Notes: generated by a model from the sequence alone, not told the origin. 36,391 nt of DNA from Candidatus Gastranaerophilales bacterium (GCA_947631645.1 CANRMD010000018.1:1-36391), one strand, 5' to 3'; counted from the first letter of the stretch, positions 6,859-14,859 are shown. Translations and numbers: made by a program.

Positions 6859-7611
6859 TTATTCGGGGTATCTCGATGTGGCTTTTAAAAGCATTTTTGC
6901 CAATTTATCCGCTCCTTCAAATTTCCTTAAAAGTATTTTATTACTTGCCGATTTTACATCATATTTAACAAATTTATGCTTAATGTTAAAGCTCGAATTA
7001 TTTTCATTAATATCTAAAATCGCATAGCAAGACTCGGGTGTTTCACTGAATGGACGCCCGATTGAGCCTGCATTAACAACAGTTTGTTCGCTGTTTGTTT
7101 GATATCCGCATGGCATGTGCGTATGCCCGCAGAAAATTACATTTGCATCAGTATCTTTTATTATTTCTTCTACTTGTTCAATAGTCATGTCAGGATAAAT
7201 ATTTTCATCGTTTTTTCTTGGTGAACCGTGAACCAGTAATATTTTTATCCCTAAAAGTTCAATTTCTTTTTGAGGAGGAAGACTTTTTAAAAATTCTTTA
7301 TCTTCATCACTTAATATTTCGCTGTCTGCAAGATATGCACTTGCCATAACCGCGTTTGTTTTTAGTATTTTATTGTAAGTATCAAAAGAAAATACAGACA
7401 ACATCTTGTCTGTATTACCTTGAATTATATAAAAATCTTTTGATTGCACTAGGTCATGTATCTTAGATAATGTTTTTATCGGTTCGGGACCTGCCATTAC
7501 AATATCTCCCAAACAAAATATTTTGCTGCATTTCTCTTCTTTTATATCATTAAGAACACTATCAAGTGCATCTAAATTGCCATGTATATCAGATATTATT
7601 GCAATTTTCAT
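6859..7611 (-). CDS. YfcE/MJ0936-type metallophosphoesterase
   Basis: The 250-residue protein has the calcineurin-like phosphoesterase metal motifs in order: ISDIHGNLDAL (D8, H10), CLGDIV, GNTD in place of the common GNHD, LVHGSP and FCGHTHMP. The length and the ending NAGSIGRPF-SETPESCYAIL match the YfcE family of phosphodiesterases. Substrates in the family vary (cyclic nucleotides, small phosphodiesters), so none is assigned. The start is taken as the ATG at 7611; an in-frame TTG lies 12 nt upstream, but GGGA before the ATG favours the shorter form. The gene diverges from ispG across a 54-bp gap. Confidence 0.85.
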   Translation of the reverse strand: MKIAIISDIHGNLDALDSVLNDIKEEKCSKIFCLGDIVMAGPEPIKTLSKIHDLVQSKDFYIIQGNTDKMLSVFSFDTYNKILKTNAVMASAYLADSEILSDEDKEFLKSLPPQKEIELLGIKILLVHGSPRKNDENIYPDMTIEQVEEIIKDTDANVIFCGHTHMPCGYQTNSEQTVVNAGSIGRPFSETPESCYAILDINENNSSFNIKHKFVKYDVKSASNKILLRKFEGADKLAKMLLKATSRYPE

Positions 7612-7638
7612 TTTATATCCCAAAATTATTCATGCTAA

Positions 7639-7644
7639 TATAAT
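7639..7644 (+). promoter_or_regulatory. -10 box of ispG
   Basis: TATAAT ends 21 nt before the ispG ATG, with AGGAAC between as a weak ribosome binding site. No convincing -35 is seen. Confidence 0.45.
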
Positions 7645-7665
7645 GATAACAGGAACAGAAAAATC

Positions 7666-8721
7666 ATGATACAAAGACGTAATTCAAAACAAATAGAAAT
7701 TGGGAATATAAAAATAGGCGGAAATGCTCCGATTTCGGTTCAATCAATGACAAATACCGATACAAGAGATATAGATGCCACCTTAAAACAAATTTACAAT
7801 ATGTATGAACAAGGCTGTGAGCTTGTAAGATTGGCTATTTTAAACCCTGATGCGGCAGATGCCGTAAGAGAAATCAAAAAAAAATCTCCGCTTCCGTTAA
7901 TTGCCGATATACATTTTGACTACAGATTGGCTATAAAATGTATTGAAAACGGAATTGACGCACTTAGAATTAACCCCGGAAATATCGGAAAAGAAGAACA
8001 TACAAAAAAGGTAGTTGCTCTTGCAAAAACCAATAATGTTCCTATTAGAATAGGCATAAATGCCGGTTCTCTTGAAAAAGATTTACAGGAAAAAGACATT
8101 CCCTTATCCGAAAAAATGGTTGAAAGTGCATTAAGACATATTAAGATTTTAGAAGATAATAATTTTGATAAAATTAAAATTTCTTTAAAATCAAGTGATG
8201 TCCTTACTACAATTGATGCTTATAGACTTATAGCCCAAAAAGTTGAATATCCGCTTCATCTCGGAGTTACGGAAGCGGGTACATATGCGGGCGGAATTGT
8301 AAAATCAGCCGTTGGAATTGGGACTCTGCTGGCTGAAGGTATCGGAGATACAATAAGAGTGTCTTTGACAGATAACCCTGTTGAAGAAGTAAAAACAGGA
8401 TTTATGATTTTAAAATCACTCGGATTAAGAGAACATGGCGTAAACTTTATCTCTTGCCCTACTTGCGGAAGAACTCAAATAGATTTAATTAAACTTGCAA
8501 AAGAAGTTGAAAAACGTTTGGAAAATTTCCCAAAACCGATTACTGTTGCGGTTATGGGGTGTGCGGTAAACGGCCCCGGGGAGGCTAAGCACGCTGATTA
8601 TGGTATCGCAGGCGGAATAAAAGAAGGATATATATTCAAAAAAGGTGAAATAATTTCTCGCGTTAGTGAAGAAAAACTTATTGATGAATTTATAAATATC
8701 ATTCAAATGGAGAATGTATAA
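7666..8721 (+). CDS. ispG: 4-hydroxy-3-methylbut-2-enyl diphosphate synthase (GcpE)
   Basis: This is the penultimate step of the MEP isoprenoid pathway. The enzyme converts methylerythritol cyclodiphosphate to HMBPP using a [4Fe-4S] cluster. The 351-residue protein has the usual bacterial length and layout. The TIM-barrel part starts RRNSKQIEIGNIKIGG and includes PISVQSMTNTDTRD, LIADIHFDYRLA and ALRINPGNIG. The C-terminal cluster-binding part has C264 and C267 (SCPTCGRTQ) and C299 (VMGCAVNGPGEA). All three cluster cysteines and the NGPGEA loop are intact, so it should be active. It diverges from the phosphoesterase gene and is followed by a secreted-protein gene. Confidence 0.97.
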   Translation: MIQRRNSKQIEIGNIKIGGNAPISVQSMTNTDTRDIDATLKQIYNMYEQGCELVRLAILNPDAADAVREIKKKSPLPLIADIHFDYRLAIKCIENGIDALRINPGNIGKEEHTKKVVALAKTNNVPIRIGINAGSLEKDLQEKDIPLSEKMVESALRHIKILEDNNFDKIKISLKSSDVLTTIDAYRLIAQKVEYPLHLGVTEAGTYAGGIVKSAVGIGTLLAEGIGDTIRVSLTDNPVEEVKTGFMILKSLGLREHGVNFISCPTCGRTQIDLIKLAKEVEKRLENFPKPITVAVMGCAVNGPGEAKHADYGIAGGIKEGYIFKKGEIISRVSEEKLIDEFINIIQMENV

Positions 8722-8734
8722 ATATTGCATTCTC
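8710..8734 (+). other. Hairpin spanning the ispG stop codon
   Basis: GAGAATG (8710-8716) pairs with CATTCTC (8728-8734), with the TAA stop in the loop. It is followed by A rather than T, so it is not a standard terminator. It may mark or protect the mRNA end. Confidence 0.3.
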
Positions 8735-8780
8735 AAAAAAAATAATATATCATGTAATAAGAATGTGAGGATTTGATTAC

Positions 8781-9086
8781 ATGAAAAAGAATATAATTTT
8801 AACAATGGTTATTTTAGCTTTGGCTGCAACTGGGGCAAATGCTTATGTTGATAATCAATATATGAAATCGGAACAATTTTTGTTAAATACGGGTTATTCA
8901 ACGGATATGAAAAAAATGTTGGATGTAATGACTGAAGATGTCTACAGAGAACCTTACAGTGAACCTAAGACTCCTTCTAACATTTTTAAAAGAATTTATT
9001 CCTACGTCGCTCCTACAATGTATACTGATTTGACTTTCTATAATCGTGATATTAACTTTAATAAAACTGACTGGAAAGATTTTTAA
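8781..9086 (+). CDS. Small secreted protein of unknown function
   Basis: The 101-residue protein starts with a typical signal peptide (MKKNIILTMVILALAATGANA, cleavage likely after the ANA at about residue 21). The mature part is about 80 residues, rich in Tyr, Asp and Lys, with no Cys and no recognisable domain. AGGA lies 10 nt before the ATG. It is followed by a clear terminator. The neighbouring downstream gene is also exported, but that one appears to have its own promoter. I do not recognise the family. Confidence 0.75.
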   Translation: MKKNIILTMVILALAATGANAYVDNQYMKSEQFLLNTGYSTDMKKMLDVMTEDVYREPYSEPKTPSNIFKRIYSYVAPTMYTDLTFYNRDINFNKTDWKDF

Positions 9087-9102
9087 AAAGATTTTTGAAT
9101 AT

Positions 9103-9134
9103 AAAAAAGGCATCAAATCGATGCCTTTTTTTTT
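9103..9134 (+). terminator. Rho-independent terminator
   Basis: GGCATC (9109-9114) and GATGCC (9120-9125) pair, extended by A/T flanks, with loop AAATC and a run of nine T. It ends the small secreted-protein transcript. Confidence 0.9.
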
Positions 9135-9140
9135 AAATAT

Positions 9141-9149
9141 TGTTATAAT
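9141..9149 (+). promoter_or_regulatory. Extended -10 promoter giving a nearly leaderless transcript
   Basis: TG-T-TATAAT ends 6 nt before the ATG at 9156, so the expected start of transcription falls on or next to the start codon. No ribosome binding site is present. Confidence 0.6.
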
Positions 9150-9155
9150 TTAAGT

Positions 9156-9839
9156 ATGAATAAAGTTTTAAGAAATCTGTTTGTTTATATTTTTATTATA
9201 ATTTTGCTGCAAAGTCAGGTACTGGCTGACGATGTATCAAAAGGTGAGCAGCTTATAAAAAAAGCAAAATTGGCTCAAATAAAAGATGAAAGTTATGAGT
9301 ACATTAATAAAGCAAGAGATATTTTCCGCGAGGCGTATGAAAATAATCCTTCTGATATAAGAGTTTTGTTGGGCTTATCTAAAGTTGCACAATTTATTCA
9401 AGATAGAGGCGATGCAAAATTGTATCTTTTGATGGCATATAATACAAACCCTGCTGATCCTAAATTACAAAGAGAAATGGCTGATTTCTTCTATAATTTT
9501 CAGGAATATTCCACCGCTATAGAATATTATAAACTTGCGTTAGCTTCAGGATTATTAATGGACTTTGAAACAAATTTAAAAACGGCTCAATGTTATGAAA
9601 AGCTTGCTGATGTTGAAAATGCAAGATTGTATTATCAGATTTGTGCACAAATAAACCCCTCATCTAAAGTTGTTGCGGATAAGTTAAATCAATATGATTC
9701 CGAAGATCATCCTGATAATACCGAAGAACTTGAAAATGCCGGGTATAAATATTTGTTTAAAGATAAAAAATTATCTGAAAAAGAGCAAAATGAAGCTGAT
9801 TCGGAAAGTATTATAGAACAGATAAACAGTTCTTATTGA
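9156..9839 (+). CDS. Secreted TPR-repeat protein
   Basis: The 227-residue protein has an N-terminal signal or anchor (NLFVYIFIIILLQSQVLA, then DDVSKGEQL). It then has about four TPR-like helical pairs: AREIFREAYENNPSDIRVLL-type, AKLYLLMAYNTNPADPKLQ, YSTAIEYYKLALASG and ENARLYYQICAQINPSS. The C-terminal 50 residues are acidic. TPRs mediate protein-protein contacts, so a periplasmic scaffold role is inferred. The extended -10 sits directly before the ATG, implying a leaderless mRNA. The gene converges on the minus-strand operon and overlaps its last gene by 7 bp. Confidence 0.8.
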   Translation: MNKVLRNLFVYIFIIILLQSQVLADDVSKGEQLIKKAKLAQIKDESYEYINKARDIFREAYENNPSDIRVLLGLSKVAQFIQDRGDAKLYLLMAYNTNPADPKLQREMADFFYNFQEYSTAIEYYKLALASGLLMDFETNLKTAQCYEKLADVENARLYYQICAQINPSSKVVADKLNQYDSEDHPDNTEELENAGYKYLFKDKKLSEKEQNEADSESIIEQINSSY

Positions 9840-10315
9840 TTTATAAAAGGTTTATTAATAGAAGCTTGGCATTTAAGATATTCTAAAATAGCCCCTCCGA
9901 TTTCTTCAGTGGGGTCAAAATACGGAGAATTCGGAGTTAAAGATTGACGTATCATCATTTTTATTAACGGTCCAAACGCATCAGGCACAAGAGTTTTTCT
10001 GTATATTCCGGCAAGCATTACTTGAATGTTCGGAGAAGCCATGTCGTTAAATCTTGATAGTGAAGGATACATTTTATCAATGCCTTTTACACCTTTATCA
10101 AGCATTTTATCTAACACTTGGAGTGCATCAAGAACTTGTTCTTCAGTATTTGCCGTTTTTAAAAATGTATCAATATACGGCAAGGCTTCTTCTTTTGCAT
10201 TAACTAAGGAGGTTGTTCGTTGTTCGTTATATGTACAAAAATTTTTTGTTTGATTAGGAAATGTTACACCTTGTCCTAATTGTGATATGTTTTGTTGGAT
10301 TATCGGGTTAATCAT
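9833..10315 (-). CDS. Helical-repeat (HEAT-like) protein of unknown function
   Basis: The 160-residue protein is mostly helical: EALPYIDTFLKTANTEEQVL, LQVLDKMLDKGVKGI, NIQVMLAGIYRKTL, GPLIKMMIRQ. The pattern suggests HEAT/ARM-type helical pairs, but too few for confident assignment. The N-terminal polar tail (NPIIQQNISQLGQGVTF) resembles the short leader motifs of the other orphan proteins here. It is the last gene of a three-gene operon (12510 to 9833), 10 bp after the previous stop, with AAGGAG before its ATG. It overlaps the convergent TPR gene by 7 bp. Confidence 0.65.
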   Translation of the reverse strand: MINPIIQQNISQLGQGVTFPNQTKNFCTYNEQRTTSLVNAKEEALPYIDTFLKTANTEEQVLDALQVLDKMLDKGVKGIDKMYPSLSRFNDMASPNIQVMLAGIYRKTLVPDAFGPLIKMMIRQSLTPNSPYFDPTEEIGGAILEYLKCQASINKPFINQ

Positions 10316-10325
10316 ATTATTCTCC

Positions 10326-11828
10326 TTATGTATAAACGTATGGGGGACCGTTTTTGGTTTCCATTAATATATTATCAGCGAGCTGTTTTAATTCTTCTTT
10401 TGATTTTGTTCCTTGAAGTGCTTCTTTTTCAAATTGTTCCAATAACGGGTTAATTGCACTTTGTTTTTTTGACTTAAAGTTTTCAATTTCTACATCAACT
10501 AATCTTTTCCTCAGATTTAATTCTGTTTTTGCGTTTTCTCTTAATACAGTCATTTCTTTTAATGCATCCATACCTTGTTTAAACAGATATCCTATTGCAC
10601 TTGAAATTGTAAAAGCTCCGAAAATATATTTTGTGAATTTATTTTCAGGATTTAATATCCAGTTATATAAATGACCTCTGTTTTCATCAATGTAGCAATA
10701 GTACTGAATTTTTTTCGGAATACCTCCAAGTGCGGTCGGAGCATCAGCGAAAATTGTCTTTTTTGATTCTTCCACTGCACTTATTATAGAGGAAATTTCG
10801 TTTTCGGTTAAGTTATATTTTTTGCAAGTTGTTTTAATAAATTCAGGCTTTGCACAAATAGATTTAAACAGTTCCGTAATTGTCGGAATATCTTCTTTCT
10901 TTGCGGACTCACTCATTTTATTAATAGCGTCAATTGTTTTTTCTGCAAAGCCGTTTGCAAATTCTTCACTGAATTTTGCTGTTTTCTTAATATTGGAAAT
11001 GCTGAATTTGCCCAGTGCTATTGCTCCTAATATAACTCCGAGAATTAAAGCCGTATATTTAATATTTTTAATATTTTTTTGTTTTTGAGCACTATCCTCT
11101 TCTTTTTTTGTTCCTTTAAATGAAATAAATTCGGAGAATATGTTTGATTTTGTATCGGATTTTTTATTAAGAAGTTTATCAAAAAATTTTACGTTCTCTG
11201 TAAGCATATTATTAACGACGTCAAGTTTTCCGGAAAAGGAGTTTGTTTCAACCTCAATTAAATTTTCTTGTAATTCCCTTTCAATATCTGCAGATTGCTT
11301 TTTTAACCAGATTTCTTTAGCTCCGTCTACAAAATTTTTACAACCGATAGTAATTCCGCTCATAATAAAAATTGCGGCAGCTCCCATAATATTACGGAAA
11401 TTAGGATCCCTAATTGCTCTATATATTGCAAACTGCGGTTCTTCTTTTATATTCATGTTAACAGCCAAATCGGGCAGTTGTTCAAAACTTCTTGTTGTAA
11501 GTAAATTTTGTGATGATTTTTTTAATATTGCACTCATTGCAAAACAGCCGCCAACTATTAATGCTGTTGCCGCAAGAAGTGGTTTTAATGCTTTATTTAT
11601 GTTAAAGGAACTTTCTTTTGCTTCTTCATTTTTTAATGTTGTTTTTGTTGTATAGGTTGGAGCATGCATTAGCAGAGAATCTTGTATATCGTCAAAAGAT
11701 ATTGATTTCTCGTTATTTTTTACGTGAGTATTAATTAATACCCCTTTAAGCGTCGAATTTATTTCCGGCGTATTTGTTTTTGTAACTGTTTGTTTAGCTT
11801 TGATTACTTTTAATGCTGTCAGATTCAT
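10326..11828 (-). CDS. Multi-spanning membrane protein of unknown function
   Basis: The protein is about 500 residues with four likely membrane segments: KPLLAATALIVGGCFAM near 85-100, FRNIMGAAAIFIMSGITIG near 145-165, YTALILGVILGAIALG near 260, and KYIFGAFTISSAIGYLF near 400. Long charged helical stretches separate them, one being coiled-coil-like. ISFKG at about residue 237 echoes the ISFKA motif of the 942-residue protein. No enzymatic motif is visible. An ATG at 11834 is also in frame, but it sits against the GGA ribosome binding site, so 11828 is preferred. The start overlaps the end of the upstream gene by about 35-40 bp, implying translational coupling. Confidence 0.7.
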   Translation of the reverse strand: MNLTALKVIKAKQTVTKTNTPEINSTLKGVLINTHVKNNEKSISFDDIQDSLLMHAPTYTTKTTLKNEEAKESSFNINKALKPLLAATALIVGGCFAMSAILKKSSQNLLTTRSFEQLPDLAVNMNIKEEPQFAIYRAIRDPNFRNIMGAAAIFIMSGITIGCKNFVDGAKEIWLKKQSADIERELQENLIEVETNSFSGKLDVVNNMLTENVKFFDKLLNKKSDTKSNIFSEFISFKGTKKEEDSAQKQKNIKNIKYTALILGVILGAIALGKFSISNIKKTAKFSEEFANGFAEKTIDAINKMSESAKKEDIPTITELFKSICAKPEFIKTTCKKYNLTENEISSIISAVEESKKTIFADAPTALGGIPKKIQYYCYIDENRGHLYNWILNPENKFTKYIFGAFTISSAIGYLFKQGMDALKEMTVLRENAKTELNLRKRLVDVEIENFKSKKQSAINPLLEQFEKEALQGTKSKEELKQLADNILMETKNGPPYVYT

Positions 11829-12510
11829 TTTCATTCCGTTTCTTTATTTTTGAAAAAATTTTTACTATGTATTTTTTTATTTCTCTTGATTTAAAGATTG
11901 CAAGTGTTTCGTCATTTTTGTAATTTTCATCTTCTATATTGATATGGAAGAAAGCGAAAATTTTCTTTAAACTTCTTTTTATGTTTTTTAGAATTTTTAT
12001 TTCTATAAAATTTTTAATTTCACCTAAAATTGAAACGATTTTTTCTGCGGTTTGCTGAATGAAGGTTTTTATATCTTGTTGCAGTTGAGCAATTTTCTCA
12101 ATAATTTTAGGTAAAACAGAAATTATATTAATAAATATATTTGCTGCAATTTGTATAGTTGAGGTGATAATTTTCGGAGCTATATCTTTTATATTTTGAA
12201 TGGTATTTTGAATTTTTTGAGCTAAGTTTTCAATATTTTTATTAAGTTGTTTAGCAAATTCTAATTCTTTTTCAAAAGCGGTTTTAGCATTTTCGGCTCT
12301 TGCGTGTTGAGCTTTTATAGCAAGCCCTGCGGCATAACATTTCATGTATGACCATTGGTTAGAAATGGGTTTAGGCTTAGTAGCCGCGGAATCTTTCATT
12401 CTTGCTCCGCCCATAGCTCCTCCCGAACATATCGGGCAAGCGGACGGCGGCAGTCCGTGGGGACATAATCCTGCTCTTGAATTTGATTGTGCTGATATTG
12501 GCGATGACAT
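11794..12510 (-). CDS. Zinc-ribbon plus coiled-coil protein, first gene of a riboswitch-like leader operon
   Basis: The 238-residue protein begins with a small metal-binding motif CPHGLPPSACPIC (residues 16-28: C-x-H, then C-x2-C). A Gly/Ala-rich linker follows, then an almost continuous helical region (about 60-190). This contains EKELEFAKQLNKNIENLAQK and Ile-rich heptads, consistent with a coiled coil or amphipathic membrane-binding helices. The tail is basic and Ser/Asn-rich. No known family is identified. It leads the operon with the two genes downstream (overlap of about 35 bp with the next). Its ribosome binding site AAGGA, 6 nt before the ATG, is buried in a perfect hairpin (12517-12539), so translation is probably controlled by the leader RNA. 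Confidence 0.7.
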   Translation of the reverse strand: MSSPISAQSNSRAGLCPHGLPPSACPICSGGAMGGARMKDSAATKPKPISNQWSYMKCYAAGLAIKAQHARAENAKTAFEKELEFAKQLNKNIENLAQKIQNTIQNIKDIAPKIITSTIQIAANIFINIISVLPKIIEKIAQLQQDIKTFIQQTAEKIVSILGEIKNFIEIKILKNIKRSLKKIFAFFHINIEDENYKNDETLAIFKSREIKKYIVKIFSKIKKRNENESDSIKSNQS

Positions 12511-12516
12511 AAATAA

Positions 12517-12660
12517 TCCTTACTTGTTAATTGTAAGGACTCCAAAAATTAATTATTATTCGGATACACGAACAATAATCCATGGAGCATTCCGACTGTA
12601 ACGGCCGTGGTCCGGTTTAGGAATTTCACCTAAATTTCCTCTTATTAACTTTGAGGTTAT
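12517..12660 (-). promoter_or_regulatory. Riboswitch-like leader with ribosome-binding-site sequestering hairpin
   Basis: On the reverse strand (transcript 5'->3'), GGAA is followed by a stem-loop TTTAGG-TGAAATT-CCTAAA (12634-12616). Then come CCGGACCACGGCCGTTACAG and TCGGAATGCTCC. The order GGAA, GGTGAAATTCC, GC-rich core, AGTCGGAATGC resembles cobalamin-type aptamers. The consensus core CCCGC-x-ACTGT is not exact, and an FMN aptamer is a weaker alternative. Downstream, TCCTTAC (12539-12533) pairs perfectly with GTAAGGA (12523-12517), hiding AAGGA six bases before the ATG at 12510. That is the layout of a translational OFF switch. The regulatory hairpin is seen directly; the ligand class is a guess. 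Confidence 0.5.
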
Positions 12661-12704
12661 ATTACCATAGTGATTTTTTAGGGTAAATAATAAGTTAAAA
12701 AATA

Positions 12705-13802
12705 TTACAAGTTGAATCTAAAGTGAACTAAATCTCCGTCTTGTATAATGTAATCTTTTCCCTCAAGTCTTGTTAAGCCTTTATCTCTTGCGGCTGCATA
12801 TGAACCTGATTCAACAAAATCTTTATAACTTGTAACTTCAGCCCTGATAAAGCCTTTTTCAAAATCAGTATGAATAACTCCGGCTGCTTTTGGAGCTTTT
12901 GAGCCGGCTTTAACCGTCCAAGCTCTTACTTCTTTTTCGCCTGCAGTTATGAATGTAGTTAAATTCAGAAGTTTGTATACTGATTTTATCATTCTTTCTA
13001 TACCTGAATTTTCGACTCCGAGGTCTTTTAAATATGCTTTGGCTTCTTCTTCCGATAAATCAACAAGTTCGGCTTCAATTTTAGCGGAAATTACAACAAC
13101 ATCAGCCCCGTGGTTTTTTGCGTATTCTTTCACTTTATCCACATAAGCGTTACCTGTTGCTAAATCTCCTTCACTAACGTTAGCTGCATATATAACGGGT
13201 TTTATACACATTAATTGAGAATTTCTTGCACATTCAAGTTCTTCTTCTTGGAAATGTTCCTCTATGTTTATAAATGAAGCATCAGAAAGTAAATCATTGA
13301 GTTTTGATAAAACTTTATATTCAAGGTTTGCTTGTTTATCTCCGCTTTTTACTTGTTTAGTGAGTCTTTCAAGTCTTTTTTCTATAGATGCCATATCAGC
13401 CAGTGCAAGTTCTGTATTAATTGTTTCAATATCATCTATAGGGTTAACTTTGCCTGAAACATGGATTGTATTTTCATCATCAAAGCATCTTACAACCTGA
13501 ATAATCGCATCAACTTCTCTTATGTTGTGCAAAAATTGATTTCCCAAACCTTCACCTTTGCTTGCACCTTTTACAAGCCCTGCAATATCAACAAATTCAA
13601 TCGCTGTAGGTATTACAACATTTGTTTTTACCAAATCTTTTAATATATATAAACGTTCATCAGGAACATTAACTACACCTACATTTGGTTCAATTGTGCA
13701 AAACGGATAGTTTTCGCTTTGTGCATTTTTTGATGATGTAAGTGCGTTAAATAAAGTTGATTTTCCTACATTCGGGAGTCCTACAATTCCTGCTCGTAAC
13801 AT
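12705..13802 (-). CDS. ychF: Redox-regulated ATPase/GTPase YchF (Obg family)
   Basis: The 365-residue protein is of standard length. Its G1 P-loop is GLPNVGKST (8-16), followed by the Switch I-type NYPFCTIEPNVG. G3 is DIAGLVKGASKGEGLG, then FLHNIREVDAIIQVVRCF. The G4-position NVSE in place of NKxD is typical of the family's ATP preference. The C-terminal TGS domain includes RAWTVKAGSKAPKAAGVIHT and ends in DGDLVHFRFNL. YchF binds ribosomes and is linked to stress responses and translation quality. It is likely monocistronic and lies just upstream of the riboswitch-like leader of the next operon on the same strand. Confidence 0.97.
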   Translation of the reverse strand: MLRAGIVGLPNVGKSTLFNALTSSKNAQSENYPFCTIEPNVGVVNVPDERLYILKDLVKTNVVIPTAIEFVDIAGLVKGASKGEGLGNQFLHNIREVDAIIQVVRCFDDENTIHVSGKVNPIDDIETINTELALADMASIEKRLERLTKQVKSGDKQANLEYKVLSKLNDLLSDASFINIEEHFQEEELECARNSQLMCIKPVIYAANVSEGDLATGNAYVDKVKEYAKNHGADVVVISAKIEAELVDLSEEEAKAYLKDLGVENSGIERMIKSVYKLLNLTTFITAGEKEVRAWTVKAGSKAPKAAGVIHTDFEKGFIRAEVTSYKDFVESGSYAAARDKGLTRLEGKDYIIQDGDLVHFRFNL

Positions 13803-14094
13803 AATATTTCCCTTTCAAACTTATTTAAGGTTAATATAAAAACAAACGGTTTGCAAATAATCTTTTATATGCAGGTTAAGTTTTTAATCTGTCAAATTTT
13901 ATCTTGTGTCGCAACTTTAAGCTTGCTTATTGCAAGTCTTTTCACACTCCGTTGCGGTGTTTACTTTTTGTCCGAAAAAATTCGCAGGTTTGAAAAGTTC
14001 AAAACATGCAAGCTTTGAATGAGTTTAGCGAGCTTTTATGCGTACATGATACGTAGTAACAACACTAGATTAAATATTTTTTTAAATTATGATA
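13803..14094. other. Intergenic region without a recognised gene
   Basis: These 292 bp lie between ychF and the XRE regulator, both on the minus strand. I see a small hairpin CTTGC-TTATT-GCAAG (13922-13936), an imperfect one around CTCCGTTGCGGTG (13950-13962), and a CGTA/TACG pair near 14040-14052. None has a clean T run. Base composition is a little less AT-rich in the middle. It may hold the ychF promoter and the end of the regulator transcript; no tRNA or protein is supported. Confidence 0.4.
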
Positions 14095-14409
14095 TTATTT
14101 TGTTAATGCCGTTACAATTTTATAAAAATCTTCTATTCTGTCAGGATTATTTTTTAATTTTGTGTTAATTTGTACTAATAAATCTTTATTACTATTTTTA
14201 TGCTCAAAATCAAAAGCATCAATAAATGAACAACCCAGAACTTCTAACAAATTTTCAAGATTTATAAGAGAGGGATAATTTTTTCCGTTTTCAATGTTAC
14301 TTATCGTAGTCGGATCAACATTTATTAATTCGGCAAGTTTTTCCTGATTAATGCCTTTTCGTTTTCTTAATTCCCTTATTCTTTTACCTAATAATTCTTT
14401 TTTGTTCAT
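14095..14409 (-). CDS. XRE-family transcriptional regulator
   Basis: The 104-residue protein has a classic helix-turn-helix of the Cro/CI type at about residues 8-60: LGKRIRELRKRKGINQEKLA, then ELINVDPTTISNIENGKNYP and SLINLENLLEVLG. A short C-terminal helix (about 75-103) may dimerise. It reads away from the acyl-carrier cassette at 14623-19606. A long inverted repeat with a third half site lies between the two, so it is the likely repressor of that cassette and of itself. This is inferred from position. No ligand domain is present. Confidence 0.9.
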   Translation of the reverse strand: MNKKELLGKRIRELRKRKGINQEKLAELINVDPTTISNIENGKNYPSLINLENLLEVLGCSFIDAFDFEHKNSNKDLLVQINTKLKNNPDRIEDFYKIVTALTK

Positions 14410-14481
14410 TGTTCATCCTCTACTTTATGTTATATGTTTCAGTGATAAAAATGAACCAAATTGTAATCATTAAAAACTTGA

Positions 14482-14546
14482 AAAATGAGTTTAAATCATT
14501 TAATATTAATTTAAACTCATTTTAATTAAAAATTATGAGTTTAAAT
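14482..14546. promoter_or_regulatory. Operator: 15-bp inverted repeat plus third half site
   Basis: AAAATGAGTTTAAAT (14482-14496) and its exact complement ATTTAAACTCATTTT (14509-14523) are separated by 12 bp. A third half site ATGAGTTTAAAT is at 14535-14546, about 50 bp from the first. The element lies between the divergent XRE regulator and ACP genes, as expected for an autoregulated operator. Confidence 0.7.
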
Positions 14547-14622
14547 ATGTAAAATACAAAAATATGAAAAGCGAAAATTAAAGTATAGGTAATTGTTGAA
14601 ATATTTTTAAACGAGGTAATTA

Positions 14623-14850
14623 ATGAAAAATAAAGAAAAATTAGCAGAAATCTTATCTGTATTATTAGGACAAAATGTTGAGATAAACAGTGATATTTCA
14701 ATGATGAATTGTGAAGTTTGGGATTCTATGAAACATATAGAAATTATTACAACACTTGAAGAAGAATTAGGTATCAGTTTCCCGATAGAAGATATTCCAA
14801 ATTTAACTTCATATAAACTTTTAGCGGATGAAATAAAAAAACTTATATAG
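14623..14850 (+). CDS. Acyl carrier protein (first of two in the cassette)
   Basis: The 75-residue protein has the ACP four-helix pattern. The phosphopantetheine attachment Ser is S35 in EVWDSMKHIEI, in the position of the usual DSL motif. The later EEELGISFPIEDIPNLTSY matches the helix 2-3 region. It would carry an acyl or glyceryl group as a thioester after 4'-phosphopantetheinylation. It leads the seven-gene cassette, just after the palindromic operator. The next gene starts 9 bp after its stop, which suggests that the FkbH-like enzyme loads this carrier. This is a specialised ACP rather than the fatty-acid AcpP, since it sits outside a fab operon and has DSM instead of DSL. Confidence 0.9.
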   Translation: MKNKEKLAEILSVLLGQNVEINSDISMMNCEVWDSMKHIEIITTLEEELGISFPIEDIPNLTSYKLLADEIKKLI

Positions 14851-14859
14851 GGAGTTGAT

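Noticed and set aside
8485-8805. Minus-strand frame overlapping the end of ispG
   Set aside because: It overlaps the well-supported ispG cluster-binding region and has a shadow-like composition.
11140-11655. 171-residue plus-strand reading frame with hydrophobic segments
   Set aside because: It lies wholly inside the minus-strand membrane protein gene, and the composition mirrors it. No start signals.
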